A stretch of 64,000 nucleotides of DNA from Ramazzottius varieornatus. Its lineage: Eukaryota > Tardigrada > Eutardigrada > Parachela > Ramazzottiidae. A program made the position numbers and the translations under genes. Of the stretch, positions 44,143 to 57,300 are shown one piece after another; position 1 is the stretch's first letter; the number at the start of each line of letters is the position of its first letter. The notes below the pieces were generated by a model. That model saw nothing but the letters and a program-made list of their open reading frames with translations. It was not told where the DNA came from and made no database searches. The stretch is from contig BDGG01000015.1 in the NCBI GenBank assembly GCA_001949185.1, forward strand, positions 848,314-912,313. Direction: 5' to 3'.

Positions 44143-47100
44143 ATGGCGACGGAAACATCAGCCCTTCTTCCGGAGCCGGATCCAGAGCATCTGCCCTTCG
44201 ACGACGATGTTTGCAGGGATAAACTGCGCAAAGTCGGCCGGAGCGCAGAATCCATCAAATCCACATCGGTCTGGGTCTTTCACCATCGTCATCACCTCCA
44301 GCGTTTTGTGAAGATATGGATCTCCGAATTTCGTAAAGGTGGGAAACATCTTCGTCGATTTGTAATGGTTGAAAGAGGAACACTGCTTGATTTGACTGAT
44401 TGATTTCTAACCATATTTATCTTGCGTTTTTGTTTTTATCTCATTTGCAGCATCCCCGAAGCACAGATTGAGCATGTACTATGTCGCCCATGAAACACTG
44501 GCTCTCTGCAAGAGAAAGAGATACGAGAAGGGCTTTACCACTTTCCAGTCGGTTCTGCGGGAAGCGACGGTGTATTCGAGGTGAGCCTCGAATGTTTTTA
44601 TCAACGATGAACTGTTATAATCGGATATTCGAATTTCGCTTTATTACGTATGGTTCTTTCTCCTTTCAGGGATAAAGAATGTAAGAACGGAGTACGGAAA
44701 GTACTCAACATTTTTGCCGACGCCTCGTTCTTTCCCGAAGAGTTCATCAAGAATTTACGGGACGATCTGGAGAAGGGCAAATCCATGTCGAACTATAACA
44801 AGGTAGTTTTGAACGATTTCGACCTCGAAGTCCTCAAGAACATCCATGAGCAAGTCGGCGAATTTCGCACGAAGACCCTGGAAAAGCTCGAGACACAGAT
44901 GGAGGGGAAGAATGAAGAACTGGAGTATGGCGATCAAATAATCGCCAAAGTAAAAGGTACTATGTTGGAAAATTTGACACTAGCCAAGTTGATTGATGGA
45001 CCTGATTGACTGATGGCGTTTGTGCCCGTCTTTCAAGTACCTGCATTTTTCCGGTCCGTAAGGAATTCACGGGGTCGAGTATCCAGGTCGTTGAAATCAG
45101 CGCCCGTTTCTTTTCTCGGCCTTCCTTGTGTATGTTTTTTTCTTATTAACACTATTCGGGCATGTTTTTTTCAGAGCACGCAAAAGGAAAAGACATTCTT
45201 GACACCTTCGACAAAGCTTTTGGGACCATGGAAGAGCTCGAGGAAGCTCGGGAACAGGATTTGAAGTACGACTACGACCTGCTGAACCAACTGGAGCTCC
45301 TGCGTATTCACTACAGCACCACCGCCAAGGAAGCCGGCAAAGTCATCCTGGCCTACGGCAACTACGAAACGGTCCTTAAGAATGGAGTGCATCTGCTAGA
45401 AAAGTCTCAAAGTCTTCTCAGCATTCCAATGCCCGCACTTCCGACCGCTCCTCGTCAACCGGCGAAATCCTGGAATGGAACAGACCAAGCCAACACCAGC
45501 ATCGACACTATCGATATGGATATGGGCTCCGATGACGAGAAAGAGCTGGAACTTCCAAGAATGGTAAACTTATATTGTTGTTCAACGTTTCCTCTGTTTC
45601 ATTATTGGGTATCGTTTTTAGATGGAAGAAAGTTTTCCGCCTCCGAGGAAAAGTCCATCGCCGTCCAAGTTCAGCGCCATGCTGTCTTCACTTCCCACTA
45701 CTGACATCGCACAATCGCCGATCTCCAAATTGGCTCCTGTAAACTACCAAGAGCAACCTGTCCAAAGTCAAATACTTTCCCCACCGGTTCTTCAAGCACC
45801 ACAAACCCGATTTGGTCCTCCTCCGGGTGGCATGCTACCGCACCAGCAGCCACCGCTACTGCGAGGTCTCCTGCCCCAACCACCTCTCCTTCCTCAACCT
45901 TCGCTGCTTCGGCAGCCACAGATGTACCAAAATTTCCCTCCAAAATACGGTAGGACAGTGTGACAAATTCAATTGGAAATAATTATGGTAGCTTTTTTTC
46001 CCAACCTGCCCAACGATGATATGTCGTCGGTAAGTCGGTCACCGCCCGTACTGGAACATTGTCATATGCGGAATTTCAGGGGTGGCTGACTCATTTGTTT
46101 TGGCCGAGTTGGCTCATGCTGTCTGAACTCTAGTCCAAACTGAAGCCGCACATTCAGTTTACCAATTTCAGATCCGTTTGGTCCAGTACAAGGTGCGCCC
46201 GGTCCTTTTTACCGACAACCGCCGCCTCACCAGCAGTTTCCTCCCATGCATCCCGGTCACCAACAAGCACCCTACATGATGCAAGATGTGCGCTTCTACC
46301 GTCCACCACAAAGACCGCCCTTCCAACACAAGCCACGATCCCACCTGGCCGAAGTTCCCTACGCTCAAGCGTCTTTCCAGCCTGAAGGAACAAGACATAC
46401 TACTCTTCTACCGAACCCAGGCCCAGCGCCTGTCCATGAAATGAATGGCCATGAAGAGTATCCCGACTACTCGCAGAGCGAACCGAATGGCCCATCGGTG
46501 AAAATGGAACAGGATACTAGTCTTGTACGGCCGGTGTCTAAAGAGTCCTCGCCGCTGCAGAAAGCGGCTTCGAAAATACCGGTCAGCTTCGACGAAGACA
46601 ACTTTGAGAATGAAAGCGAGACAGAGCAACCCATCAGGCCGCACGTCGGAAGGGATACGGTCGATACCCACGCTGCCTTCCTTCCAACGAACCATACCCC
46701 AGGTGCGTCACATTTTCTTCATGGTTAGGATTCAATTTTGAAGTGAAGGGAGCAAATAATTGAGTACATGCATACGTGTAGTCGGGCATTTAGTGTGATA
46801 GTTGAGTACGCAGGTGCTTGACGGATTACATGATCATGTACCTGCATACTGGAACATGCTGGTAAATGCCTTACTGTTTGTGTGTAGGTACGTACAGCTG
46901 CCTTGTGTGGTGGACTTTTGTTGTTCATTGCTTGTCTTCTTCAGGTTTTACTTGGCGGCCTGATTTGCAGAATTCACCGCCACGAAAACCCTTGCCACAG
47001 CAGTCTTTCATCACTCCCTATCGCGACAGTGAGATAGCGGGAAACAAGCGTCGGTTTGAGGAGCAACCAGGTGACGCCACGGGTGCCAACACGGTACCCG

Positions 47101-47255
47101 TTGCTCGGGTGAACTTTCAGAACCATACCACTCCTGCCACCGAAGACATTCCTCTGCACGAAAGGCTACGACGCTTGGCGGAAGGCAACGCAGCCAACAA
47201 AAACATTGTCACGTTGACGTCGTCATCTGCGCGAGATCGGCACGAGAGGCGCTAA
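44143..47255 (+). CDS. RPRD2: RPRD2-like CID-domain protein
   Basis: Seven exons: 44143-44338, 44451-44580, 44670-44956, 45175-45563, 45622-45949, 46172-46702 and 46945-47255; phases close to 723 residues. The N-terminal CID occupies about residues 15-140. It has SIKSTSVWVFHHRHHLQRFVKIW, then HRLSMYYVAHETLALCKRKRYEKG and KVLNIFADASFFPEEFI, the helix pattern that binds the phosphorylated C-terminal domain of RNA polymerase II. A coiled-coil RPRD-type segment follows (about 160-270; LLNQLELLRIHYSTTAKEAGKVI). The rest is a Pro/Gln/His-rich low-complexity tail. The long tail favours RPRD2 over RPRD1. Such proteins recruit CTD phosphatases in the nucleus. Complete and intact as modelled. Confidence 0.85.
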
Positions 47256-47825
47256 TGGCTAAGGCATGACAGTATACTTTCCCCACCTCTTTAACTTCTT
47301 CAGATTGTATTTTTCTTTTCCAGATGTCCTTCTGACATTTTCACAAGAGAAAGGTTGGCTTTGTTGAATTACTGTATCTTTGAGGATTTTGTTATAGTTT
47401 TCCGTGGGCGTCAAGTTGACGGCGGACAGAGAGACCTTTTCTGTGCTGTGTCGTCTTACGGTGTTGACTGTTTAATATTTCGCAAGACGGTGTATATAAA
47501 GCACGCCCAAGGTCGCTTCGTTTCCTCTGTACAAGTTTGCCACGAATGATATCACAAGAATGTCTGGGAGCGATCTGCGAGTGATATTTTTGATTTCTGT
47601 TGATACTGTTCATGGGATGCAAGATTTGTTCCCGCTTCAAGGCCTTCCATTCCAGCGCCAAGTCACTTGTGTTTGTTATTTCAAGCTTGACTGAACAGTC
47701 TTGGAGGAACTTTGCTCAATTCCGAGATGCTGTAAAAAGCGAATGGTTTCACTCCACCGTTCAAGACCGATTGATGAACGTGAAATCTTTTTTGAACTGT
47801 ACGAGTTTGGCCCTTTGGGGGAAGG
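47256..47825. other. 3' region of RPRD2-like gene
   Basis: Untranslated or intergenic sequence; no frame with coding character. Confidence 0.45.
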
Positions 47826-48158
47826 ATGGAGGGGAAACGTGGGTCAAATGTTTCCGCGTCTTCTGTGATTAGTTTTGGTGGTCAACAGAAGGAGCTGACG
47901 AATCGGGCATGTGTCATCATTTTTTGCGGTGTGATCCTGACCTTGGCGGGAATGCTTTTGACGCTGCTGACGAGCCTGGGTTTCCGGACGTTCGTCAAAT
48001 ACCCGGTGTGGAGTCTCGTCGCTTGGATCGTCATCACTGCCGTCGGTGTTGTCCAAATCACCTTTGGCATTTTACTGCTCAAGAAAGAAACTCGAATACT
48101 GCGCAACAACTGGAGACCCAGATTGCCGGGCCTAGTTACTCCTGTCAATCTGCCTTGA
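47826..48158 (+). CDS. Small two-helix membrane protein, unrecognised
   Basis: Single-exon frame of 110 codons from the ATG at 47826 to a stop at 48156. It has a hydrophilic head, then two clear hydrophobic helices (about residues 30-53, CVIIFCGVILTLAGMLLTLL, and 62-86, VWSLVAWIVITAVGVVQITF), and a basic tail starting LLKKETRILRNNWRPR. The compact hairpin layout and the coding-like composition make it a likely gene. I do not recognise the family. The neighbouring gene on the other strand is also a multi-helix membrane protein, but no sequence relation is visible. Confidence 0.55.
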   Translation: MEGKRGSNVSASSVISFGGQQKELTNRACVIIFCGVILTLAGMLLTLLTSLGFRTFVKYPVWSLVAWIVITAVGVVQITFGILLLKKETRILRNNWRPRLPGLVTPVNLP

Positions 48159-48394
48159 ACTCTGTAATACATCGACATGTCACCTGGGCGGATATGGTGT
48201 GCGAAATTACACATGACGACAGTGTCCGTTAACTCCATCGTGTCCACTTCTGCCTTGTTTATACTGTACTTGTGCCAGTAAAACATATTCCATAGAGATA
48301 CTTGATATGATTTTGTCTGAGGAAGAGATGTAACGACATTAGTTTTCAGAAGCTTAAGATAAAGCAGGGTTTGCCGGTTGGTGAAAGTTGGAAT

Positions 48395-50153
48395 TTATAC
48401 GTTTGTCATGGCAATACTGGCTCTTCGACTGGCTGCTACATCTTTTGGAGAAAGATGGGTGTGATTATCCTCGCTTTGACGGTTGACCGACGTCACATGA
48501 GCCATCCCATGCGATTCCACTTGACTGTCGTGGCTTGGGGTACTTTGTCCGTAGTGCGTTGATCCAGCCGGAAACTGAACAGGGCCCATTCGGTCACTGG
48601 CAAAACTGTAAATGCGTTCTCGCGGTTTGGGCGTACTTTCGAAAGCTTGGTTCACGTAGGCCGGCGCAGGCGAGTACGCGTGCTGCAAAATAAACGAGCT
48701 GACAGAGAAAATGGAAGACAAATGCGGGACGTCGGCAAATGAATGCACTTAGATTGTTGTTGCAGGCGGCACATGTTTTTAGGGTTACTGGGGGGGGGGG
48801 GGGGGCACCACTTGAAAAAGCAGTCTTGTCGAGTTTGGTTGCCATACCAAGTGGCGCACGTTATCGTAGCTATTGGCCGAGAGCGTGCGCCACTTGAGAA
48901 ACGATGTGGCTCGGGGGAGGTCATTGGCCGCCTCCCATTTGGAGCTTTCATACTGTACCAGCATTTCCTCGTGCTTGGAAGTGAGGTGTGTCGGTTCGTG
49001 GGTCGTATTCATGCTGTACAGTCTGTCGCATTGGTGTGGATGTTCGGAGGCGACGACGGTTCCGATGGAGTGGCGTGGTACCAGCATGTGCGGAGGAAGA
49101 ACTGGTATGTGGGGCAAGAGCTCCCTGTGCTTTCGTTTACCGGCCACCAGGAAGAGAATGGCGGTGATGAAGAGAAGCAGAGCACCAGCGACTGCAGCGG
49201 CAAAGGACCAGGAGAGTTGATAGCTGGTGACTCCTGCCACAGCGCCTTGGAACATGTTGCCCCACTGAGCGTCATTGTAGACGAAGGAACCGAAGACCAC
49301 GATGGCCCCAGAGATGAAAGTACCTGCAAAGGGCGTATTATTCTCTGTCATGTCTCGTTTTGTTGGCTCGACACGTTGATGACAGACTAGTATAGCACTT
49401 ACAGGACAGCAGAAAGGTGGCTCCGATAAAGTACAGCATTCGGAATGTCTTGGGGCGAAACAAGGCGACAAGTAGGAGGATAATGGCAATGAGGCTGGCC
49501 AAAAGACCCAAGGCGTACAGTCCTTGGGTAACGGTGAAGAAGACTGCGAAGACAAAGAGAAGGACATGTTCACTGAGCTCTGTATGACGTGTAAGAACTG
49601 GGTATAGAGGAAGAGCTGACCGGGACTGGCAAAGTCATGCATGGGTTCCCAAGCCGAGTTCAAGAACCAATGGCAGATGGAGCTGTAGGTGGCCAGCCCT
49701 CCAAGACCTCCAAGTCCCCCAAGACCACTCAGTCCATAGCCAGCCATGCCGCCACGTCCACTGTAAATCCGGAAGCAGATCTGCCATAGACCCTGAAACG
49801 GAATTTGTCAGACGGCCGCCAGCACGAAGAAGCCCGATGTTCCACCCGCGTTCACCAATACGAAGGGAAAGTGCCATAGGCCAAAAAAACAGCGCAGCGG
49901 GAAAGCCGAGCAAAGGAAAAAGGCTTACCAATCTGTCAAAGGGCAATCCAAAGACGGGTTGAATGGAGAAGGGATCGTTGACCAACCAAGAGGCTGTGGC
50001 GAAGGCAATGACGGATGTGACCAGTGCTACTGTCGCCACCAAGGAGCCAGCCAACAGCAACCAGTTGGTCCTAGAAGGAGCCTTCGTCGGTATCCGCAGA
50101 TGGGGATGCCAGCTTCCGTTCATGTACAGTCTCTGATCGCCCATCATGAACAA
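48395..50153 (-). CDS. Claudin-superfamily four-helix membrane protein
   Basis: Five minus-strand exons: about 49929-50153, 49621-49792, 49403-49543, 48959-49323 and 48395-48682; phases close to about 396 residues. Four hydrophobic helices: LLLAGSLVATVALVTSVIAF; LYALGLLASLIAIILLLVAL; FIGATFLLSC/TFISGAIVVFG across an intron; FAAAVAGALLLFITAILFLV. The first loop carries the claudin/PMP22/CACNG landmark W then GLWQIC and a later Cys (SSICHWF). This family builds cell junctions or acts as channel auxiliary subunits. Unusual: the first loop contains a Gly-Leu repeat (GLSGLGGLGGLGGL). The tail is long (about 170 residues), His/Ser/Pro-rich and lacks an evident PDZ-binding end. The exon 4 donor is taken at 48958 because reading on enters a palindromic repeat. 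Confidence 0.78.
48790..48805. repeat. Poly-G run of about 16
   Basis: Homopolymer in the last intron of the claudin-like gene, next to a palindromic repeat; length is unreliable in most assemblies. Confidence 0.9.
48847..48898. repeat. Palindromic repeat, single hairpin
   Basis: CCAAGTGGCGCACGTTATC left arm and GCGTGCGCCACTTGAG right arm, in the last intron of the claudin-like gene. Confidence 0.75.
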
Positions 50154-51341
50154 ATGGATTTCTAGACTCGACGCTCTTTACTCCTGCTCAGTAGAAAACA
50201 ATCTTTCCTGCAGCCATTTCACTTTGCACAGTTTAGCTGCCTGGAACAGAATGAACCATCTTTCTACGGTTATTGTCTAAAGCGCTGGACTGTATACTTG
50301 CATGGTATCAGGCCGAGAGCTAGCGTTGAGACTTAGTCACAACCTAGTCTGAAGTTTGGCTCTACTCAAAAGCTAACTCATGCGCTTCTCCTGCACTTGA
50401 GGAGGCTGTTTTGTTGACGATACCCCGACTAAAACTTGCTGACCATAGGAAGAGTAATTAAGACAGTGGAACGTCAACAAGCTCTCCCGGACATCATTTT
50501 CCTCTGAATACAAGGTGATACCCATAAGTTGGAACGATTTTTGACGTGAATAGAGAAATGAGCAGTGCTTTCACTTCTTCGAAAATTCGTTCCCAGATAC
50601 GTGTAACTATCAAAAACATTGTGTAGAAATTTTGTCGGGGTGTCGTGGTCCAGAAGGAGCACAGTGCTGAAGACGTGAACTAGGTGGAAATCAAAAAGTT
50701 TTCGCAAAACCAACATGCATTGCACTTCAGGCTGGTTTGCTTGCGTGCGAAACGTTTCAGAATAATTTCGCTGATGCTATTCTGTTGGAAAACCCTTCTA
50801 GTTATAGTAGAAAAATATCATTCACGAGTTCGTGTACATGGTTGGATCTGTGAGGGACAATATTGCTGTAACTGAGGGGGGTAAGCAAAGTTTTCCGCGT
50901 ATCTTTTGAACTAGTTTCTCCATCCACAGCGTGTTCGAGCGGTCGGTTTGTTTTGTAAAAGTCAGTCCAAACATGCTTCTTTCATGAAACAATTTCATGA
51001 GGAAATGTAATCGTTTTTCCCGTCAGATATAAATAATTTAACTGAGGTTCCCACTTTTTACCCGTAAAATTCATGTTTTCAGTGGCTCACAACAATCAAA
51101 CGATCAATGGTTTGTTGAGGAGACCTTCACAAAAATTCAAGATGAAGACATGCTCTATCGAAAGAGTTGAAATTTGGAATTGTATTGCTAGAAGCGACTT
51201 TACCACGAATTTTCAAATCGTTCCAACCTACAGGGATCACCCTGTATTTCTTTGTTTGTGTCATCATCCACTACCGACTAGAAATGTTTTGCACAAACCA
51301 TTGTTGGCCAGTCAACAAAACGGCAAACACTCGAGAGAGGC
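50154..51341. other. Intergenic stretch
   Basis: Between the GABA-B receptor 3' end and the claudin-like 5' end, both on the minus strand. No gene seen; the plus-strand frame 51073-51630 is antisense to the last receptor exon. Confidence 0.5.
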
Positions 51342-54300
51342 TTATAAGGAAGCTATGACATCACAGCGAATACTTGACGATACTCTATTGCCCAAAGAAG
51401 CTTTCGTCTTCTTGTTTTCCGCAACTGATGGAAGGGTGTTTGAATGGGGAATGGGCGCGTTGTTGAGCAGCGGCGACATTGCATCCTTCGCTTCCATGGG
51501 CGGAGACGACACTTCTATCAAATCTGCAACAGCAGTCAAAAACAAAATAGGGTTTTCATCTGTCACGTGTACAAAACAAAAAAACTATCGCCTGAAGTCA
51601 CCCAATCGGCGGACGCTCGCAGCGCAGTAACTCAGTCAGCTTGCGCCACTTGAGAGAATAATCGAACTCGACAACCGTAGTAGCCCCAAAGTGGCGCGCA
51701 AATCCGGCCGAAAACAATGAAAATTTGCGCCACTTGAGACAACGATCTGGGTGAAATCATTCTGTCCATGTCCGTATCGTAATTCGTTTTGATTTTCTAC
51801 GATTTACCTATTGCATCAGAAAAGGAAGAGTCTCTCAGCGAAGGCGACGAAGTGGCTCGGTGATTGCTCATCTGATGAATACTGTCTTTTCTACCATTGA
51901 GTGTGCCTTTGGAGTTGCTGACGACGAAGAGGCTGGAGACGCCGCGCCCTGATGGAACCACCTGGTCACTATCGGCAGTAGGACTAGTTGGGCTGACAGA
52001 GTTCTTCCGCGGAGGTAACTTTTCGTGCTTTAGCGACTTTTTGGAAGGAAAGACAGGGTCGGCACCTCCAACGTACACTCCACCGAAGATGTCAGCTATG
52101 CTCTTGGCCGTGTCCTGCAGGGGCGTGCCGGACTCGTCTGCGTCAGTGATGGTCGGTAAGCCCATGTTGGTACTTGGACGATGACTGCGAGCGGAAATCG
52201 AACGAATTTAAGAAAGGCTTTAATAATTGGGACGTGAGCAAATGAACTCAGAAAAATCGCTACTTTTAGTGACGCAGGTTTTCCTTGTAACTGACGAAAC
52301 ATGTGCGCCACTTGGGCAAACTATGCCGCCGTGTTTGATGGCTTTGCTAAGTGGCGCACGCCTCCAGTGGTATTGGCTGGAAGTGTGCACCACTTGGGTT
52401 AAGGATCTGGTTGAAGCGATTTGCCCACGTCCCAGTATAACAACAGATGAAAGGGGTTAGTAGGTGTCAGGGATTACTTGGAGGATGGTTCAGAGAGGAC
52501 GGTAAGGGAAGTGGGGCCATCAAGACTATTTTTCCGGGGTTTGTAGTGGACGTACATGCACTTGGAGGCAGCGCTGGCTGAGACTTCGACCAGCGGCCAA
52601 CGGTCCGACCGGTCCTCCGACTCGTCTTGCGACATGGAAGCTGCTTCCTCGTCCTCGTCGGATGTTAGACCTGAGATACAATTGGGTCCTTCAGGCTGAC
52701 TTATGCTGAAGTGATAAAGCCAGCAAGGACGAACCTTTGAAGCTGATCTTTTGCCGAGGGCGCTGAGGGTTCCCCTGTTTCTGCAGCAACTCCCGCGCTT
52801 CGTCTCCTAACTCTTTGATCAGCTCTTCCAGCTCGGTAGATTTCTGGCAGAGGACAATGGTCATGGACAGCAAATTGCGGTGAACCGGCAAGCTTACCGT
52901 TTGGAAAGTCTCTTTTAGCTTGACATTTTGGTCCTGCAGCTGTTTAACCCTGTGCTGCATATCGGCGCTGAAAGACTCTCGTTTGCTGCTCTTGTTAGCT
53001 TTCAGGGTGGCACGGACACGTTTGGCTTCCGGGTTGGGGTTCCTCCTCAATTCCAGAATCTGCAGTCAAACACACTTGATACATTTATGTAAGAAATAAT
53101 TGATGGGTGTGAAAAAGACGGGGGCGTACTGTACCTTAGGCACGAAAACAAGGCACAGTGTGATGGTCGTACAGAAGATGATGAAGACACTGATGATGAT
53201 AAATGCATACTCCTGTTGGTCCGTCAGGATGATGGAGATGGCCACGCCGATGACGCACATGATGACGACATTGTAGACGCTCATCCCAATGTACTTTGAA
53301 TCATTCAAGGCCGGGATGGTCACGTGACGAGTTTCCCAGGCCAGGAAGCAGCCAAAAGCCTGTCCAGCATAAATCGATCAAAATCAAAGGCAAAGGAGAA
53401 ATCCTCAAGAAGATGAGGTGCGATCGAGCGGGCACACCAACATCCTTTCCACCTACCATCAGGATGCCTTTGAAGGCGTAGGTTACTCCCAGGTAGATGG
53501 TCATGTGCTCCGACACACAGAAGCCAATCTGCGGTTTTATCAGATAATCGTTCTTGATATCCTCCTACGAAAAAACGGATAATCATACTGAAATTATTCT
53601 TCTACAACAGGCTATGCAGTGGTCGTCCATCAGGTGAGGACTAAGTCATTGTTTGCATGAATCAGGGCGCTGATGATCGATAGATGGCCAAGATTGGTGT
53701 GTCACGGATAGCGTCGAAGACTTACAAATTCCTGAAGGGATTTGGTGGTGTATTGAAAGGGATCTTGAAGCTGCCATGTGATAAGGATGACAAGGTCAAA
53801 GACCAGAAGAAGGCCCACGATGAGGAAAAGCTGGTAATCCTTGATGACCTACAAGGCAAGAAATTGGCATGACCTTGATGCACTGGAATACCTCTAGAGT
53901 TTTGGCCAAATAGCCGCCACCTTTTTGTTCAGCTTGATGTTGGTGAAGATTGCGTGAACACGCCATGTTTTACTGAACATGGCCCCGAAGGCTAGGGTGA
54001 AGCCGATAGTCAGAACCCACAGTCGTGCAGTGCAGATGGCGGGGATTTGCTCTTCACCAACCAAGCCCGTATCGACGCCCAACAGAAAGACGCTAGTGTA
54101 GGTCATGATACATCCGAAAATAATGATATTATTGAGGTAGGGACTGGACATCTTGATATATTTGTGATGGCGGTTCTTGGTGTTGTGGACCAGGAAGGTG
54201 ACGGCCATGACGATGCCGGCGCTGGACAGAGCGGCCATGGTGATAAAGACCACGAGTTGAATGTGCTCTAAGCGCACCACCTCGATGGTTCGATCCCTTG

Positions 54301-57300
54301 GCGCATTCCCACCTACAACCACAATCATCTGTCAACATTTAACATGCTCCAGTGACCTGGGGCAAATATCTTTACCATGCCAGAAAATGGGGGCGGTGCC
54401 CACACTAAAGTCCATGAAAGAGCTATCGTTGTGGTATAAGGCGATGATGCGCTCTTCGGCCCAATTGGAGGATGCCTCGATGACTTGGAACTGCTTGACC
54501 AGTATTCGGCCGACGCGTTCGTTGTTGAAGAACTTGACGGGACCGGTCACGCCCACAAACTCCGTGTTCTTTAAGGCCGACAGGAAACGCTCCGACCAGA
54601 ATTTCATCTTGTAGTCGAACATGTCGATGGTAGTTCCCTTTGGCAGCTACAAAGAAGAGATTGAACCGTAGCTTGGAGAGGCCGGGAAAAATTGCAGGTG
54701 GCGCACCACTGACCTGCTGGATGACGATGCCGATAGCTTTGGCCATGGCCCAGACGCCGTCATAGGTGTAGCCATGGAAGGGGCTGTAGTCGGAGCCTTT
54801 GCTGGCTTCGTACATGGCTTCGTACTGCGATGGAGTCAGCTTGGATATGGTCGGCTCGTTGTCCAAGCTCAGTGGAAGGATGTCGGTACTGAGGTAGCCG
54901 TTGAGGGAGGTGACGAGCTGCTCGCTGGAGCACTGCTGCCCATCTTCCTCCTCCTCCACCATCCACCAGTCCTTGCTGTAACCTCCCCATATCACCCACT
55001 GATACTTCCGTCCGTACATGCTCAGCTTGTAAGCCTACAAAGACTGGACATTGAAACAATACAAAGTCGGCAAACACCATGACGTCACTGCGCAAGTCAA
55101 GCAGGCCTCTGTCATACACCTGCATACATGGCCTCAATACACTCTGACAATGGTGGGGTATGCAGGTGCGAGAAAGACTGCCAGGTGTCTCTTTGTCAAT
55201 GCCTGTAAATATGGGTACCTCACAAAAGACGACTCGTGCCCACGTTTCGTTGAAGCTTCCAAAGATGATTCGCGCGCCCTTTTGAACAAACTGTTGCAAG
55301 GCATTACGCAGCTCGGAGAGGTCGGTGAAGGATCGCTGAACCAGCAGCCGGTAACGTTGAGCACTTGGATCGGTCCCCGTTGCCATCAGATGGTTATGTG
55401 CCTGCAAGGGCAAACGATGAAAATAAAGGACCTCAGCAGCTGAGCTTGAAAGCTAGGAAGAAGATCAGTGAGCTGTACCAGCGAGTATCGTGGCTCGTTC
55501 TGGTATAAGGTGGCTACGTAGGTCCAGTTGAAAGACCTGAGCAGTTCCAGCCTGGCGTAGTTGAACTGGTTCTCGCTAGGAACTATCCGGTACCTATAAA
55601 AAGGATACCTGCTGTTGCGCCACCCACGAGAAGATATACCTCCTCCGGGCAGATGCAGCGCTTCAAATGTTCACTTGGAGAGAAAGTGGTCTTACAGGTT
55701 GGGGAACTTCATGTGGTCATACATGGGGTGCGTGTCTGCGTACGAAAGCTGCGAAAAGACAAAGGTTAGTTGTTCTTTCTGTCACGTGTGGTGTTTGATG
55801 GCGATGGGGCGCGGAGGAAGTGGTGGCATTTAAGAGTGAATACGTACTTGAGCAAGGTGAAGAAATTGGCTGGCTTGAGCAATGGGTCCTGTCACTTCGG
55901 TGCAGGCGCTTCCGAAGACCATTAGGCGCCGACCCGGCTTCTTGTACAACATGTCCAGGAAGGCTTTGATGCCCAGTGCGGCATCACACTGTAAAGGAAG
56001 GGGGGTGAGCTTAATGATACGAGATCGAGATCGTTACAGCCTTGCAATCACACAATAAGTCTTGATGCTCATTGATGCCTCTGTCAATGTCGGCTGTTTT
56101 TTTTTATCATGACAACTAAGGCCCAGCTGCCGGCCAACAAACCTTAGTCCTCTTCATCCATGGCTTGACATCAGATATGCTGGGGAAAAAAACGGGAAAG
56201 CCCTCGGCGTAGGCAAGTTATCGTTTGCATAGACAGCATCATAAGTATCAATCATTAGCCCACAGTAACTTAAATCCAGCCGACTTTCCCACACCACGCT
56301 TCATCAACTCACGGACATTTGAGACACCATGCATAGCAAAACAAAACGTCTGTTCAGTTTGAAATTACACCTTGAACAGAGGAGATGTTTTTCTCCCGCC
56401 GGACCACACTGCTGCTTTGTCCGACGTGCAGTTCCAAGAACCACGAAGATTGTACCCTTCACTCCCCCCCCCGCTTTTTCCTACGAATTTCTGCCCTTTC
56501 GGATTGTGTCATCAGTGTTTGTCGATGCCCTCACGCAAGAGTAGGCAAGATGTGTCTTGATCATCTTGGAATATTTGAGCGTTGGGTTGGCTATGGTCGT
56601 TGTAATTTAGCTAAGTTGTCGACAAGTCTGGATCAATTTCGCCATCGTTTTTTGTATCATTGTCGCGCTTGAACGCCGAGTGGCCGACACTATGGTCAGA
56701 TTGTGGATGATGATGGAGGAAAGGCTGCTTGGATGAAGTGGAAGTGCTGTCACAACATATCATCACGTTTCACAAGCTAGGTTATGCAACTTTGCATGAT
56801 CTGCACAAAAAGGGGAAGACTACAGCCAAGGAAGCCTTTGACCCTTTGCGGACAAGGAGTTGCTGGAAGATTCAGAAGGGGAAGGAATGAATGTGTATTC
56901 TTGCAGTTTGGCTGGTGGGCATCATGGCATCATGCAATAACCATTAAAAGTCGATGATCATTAGGCCACAAGCGAAGGCAATTAACAATAGTCTGCCCAT
57001 CGACAGAACGAGCCATCGACAAGGTCCCCACTGACTGCCGCCCATATCTTGCCCGCCTTCCTCAACCAGCCATTTCCATTTTGGCCAGGGAAGAGACAAC
57101 TTCCTGTAAAACAGAGGCAGGAGGACAGTCTAGTGTATCAAGTCAGCAGATGCCGTCTTGAGGCGCTTTCAAGGCAAAGCCTAACGAGGCGGCAACGTGT
57201 CATCCTGCTAGATGATGCACTTTCAGCATCGCCATAACGCTCCCACCATCTAGAAATGATGAATCCATTATTCAACGGATATTCCCACTTCCACAAATTT

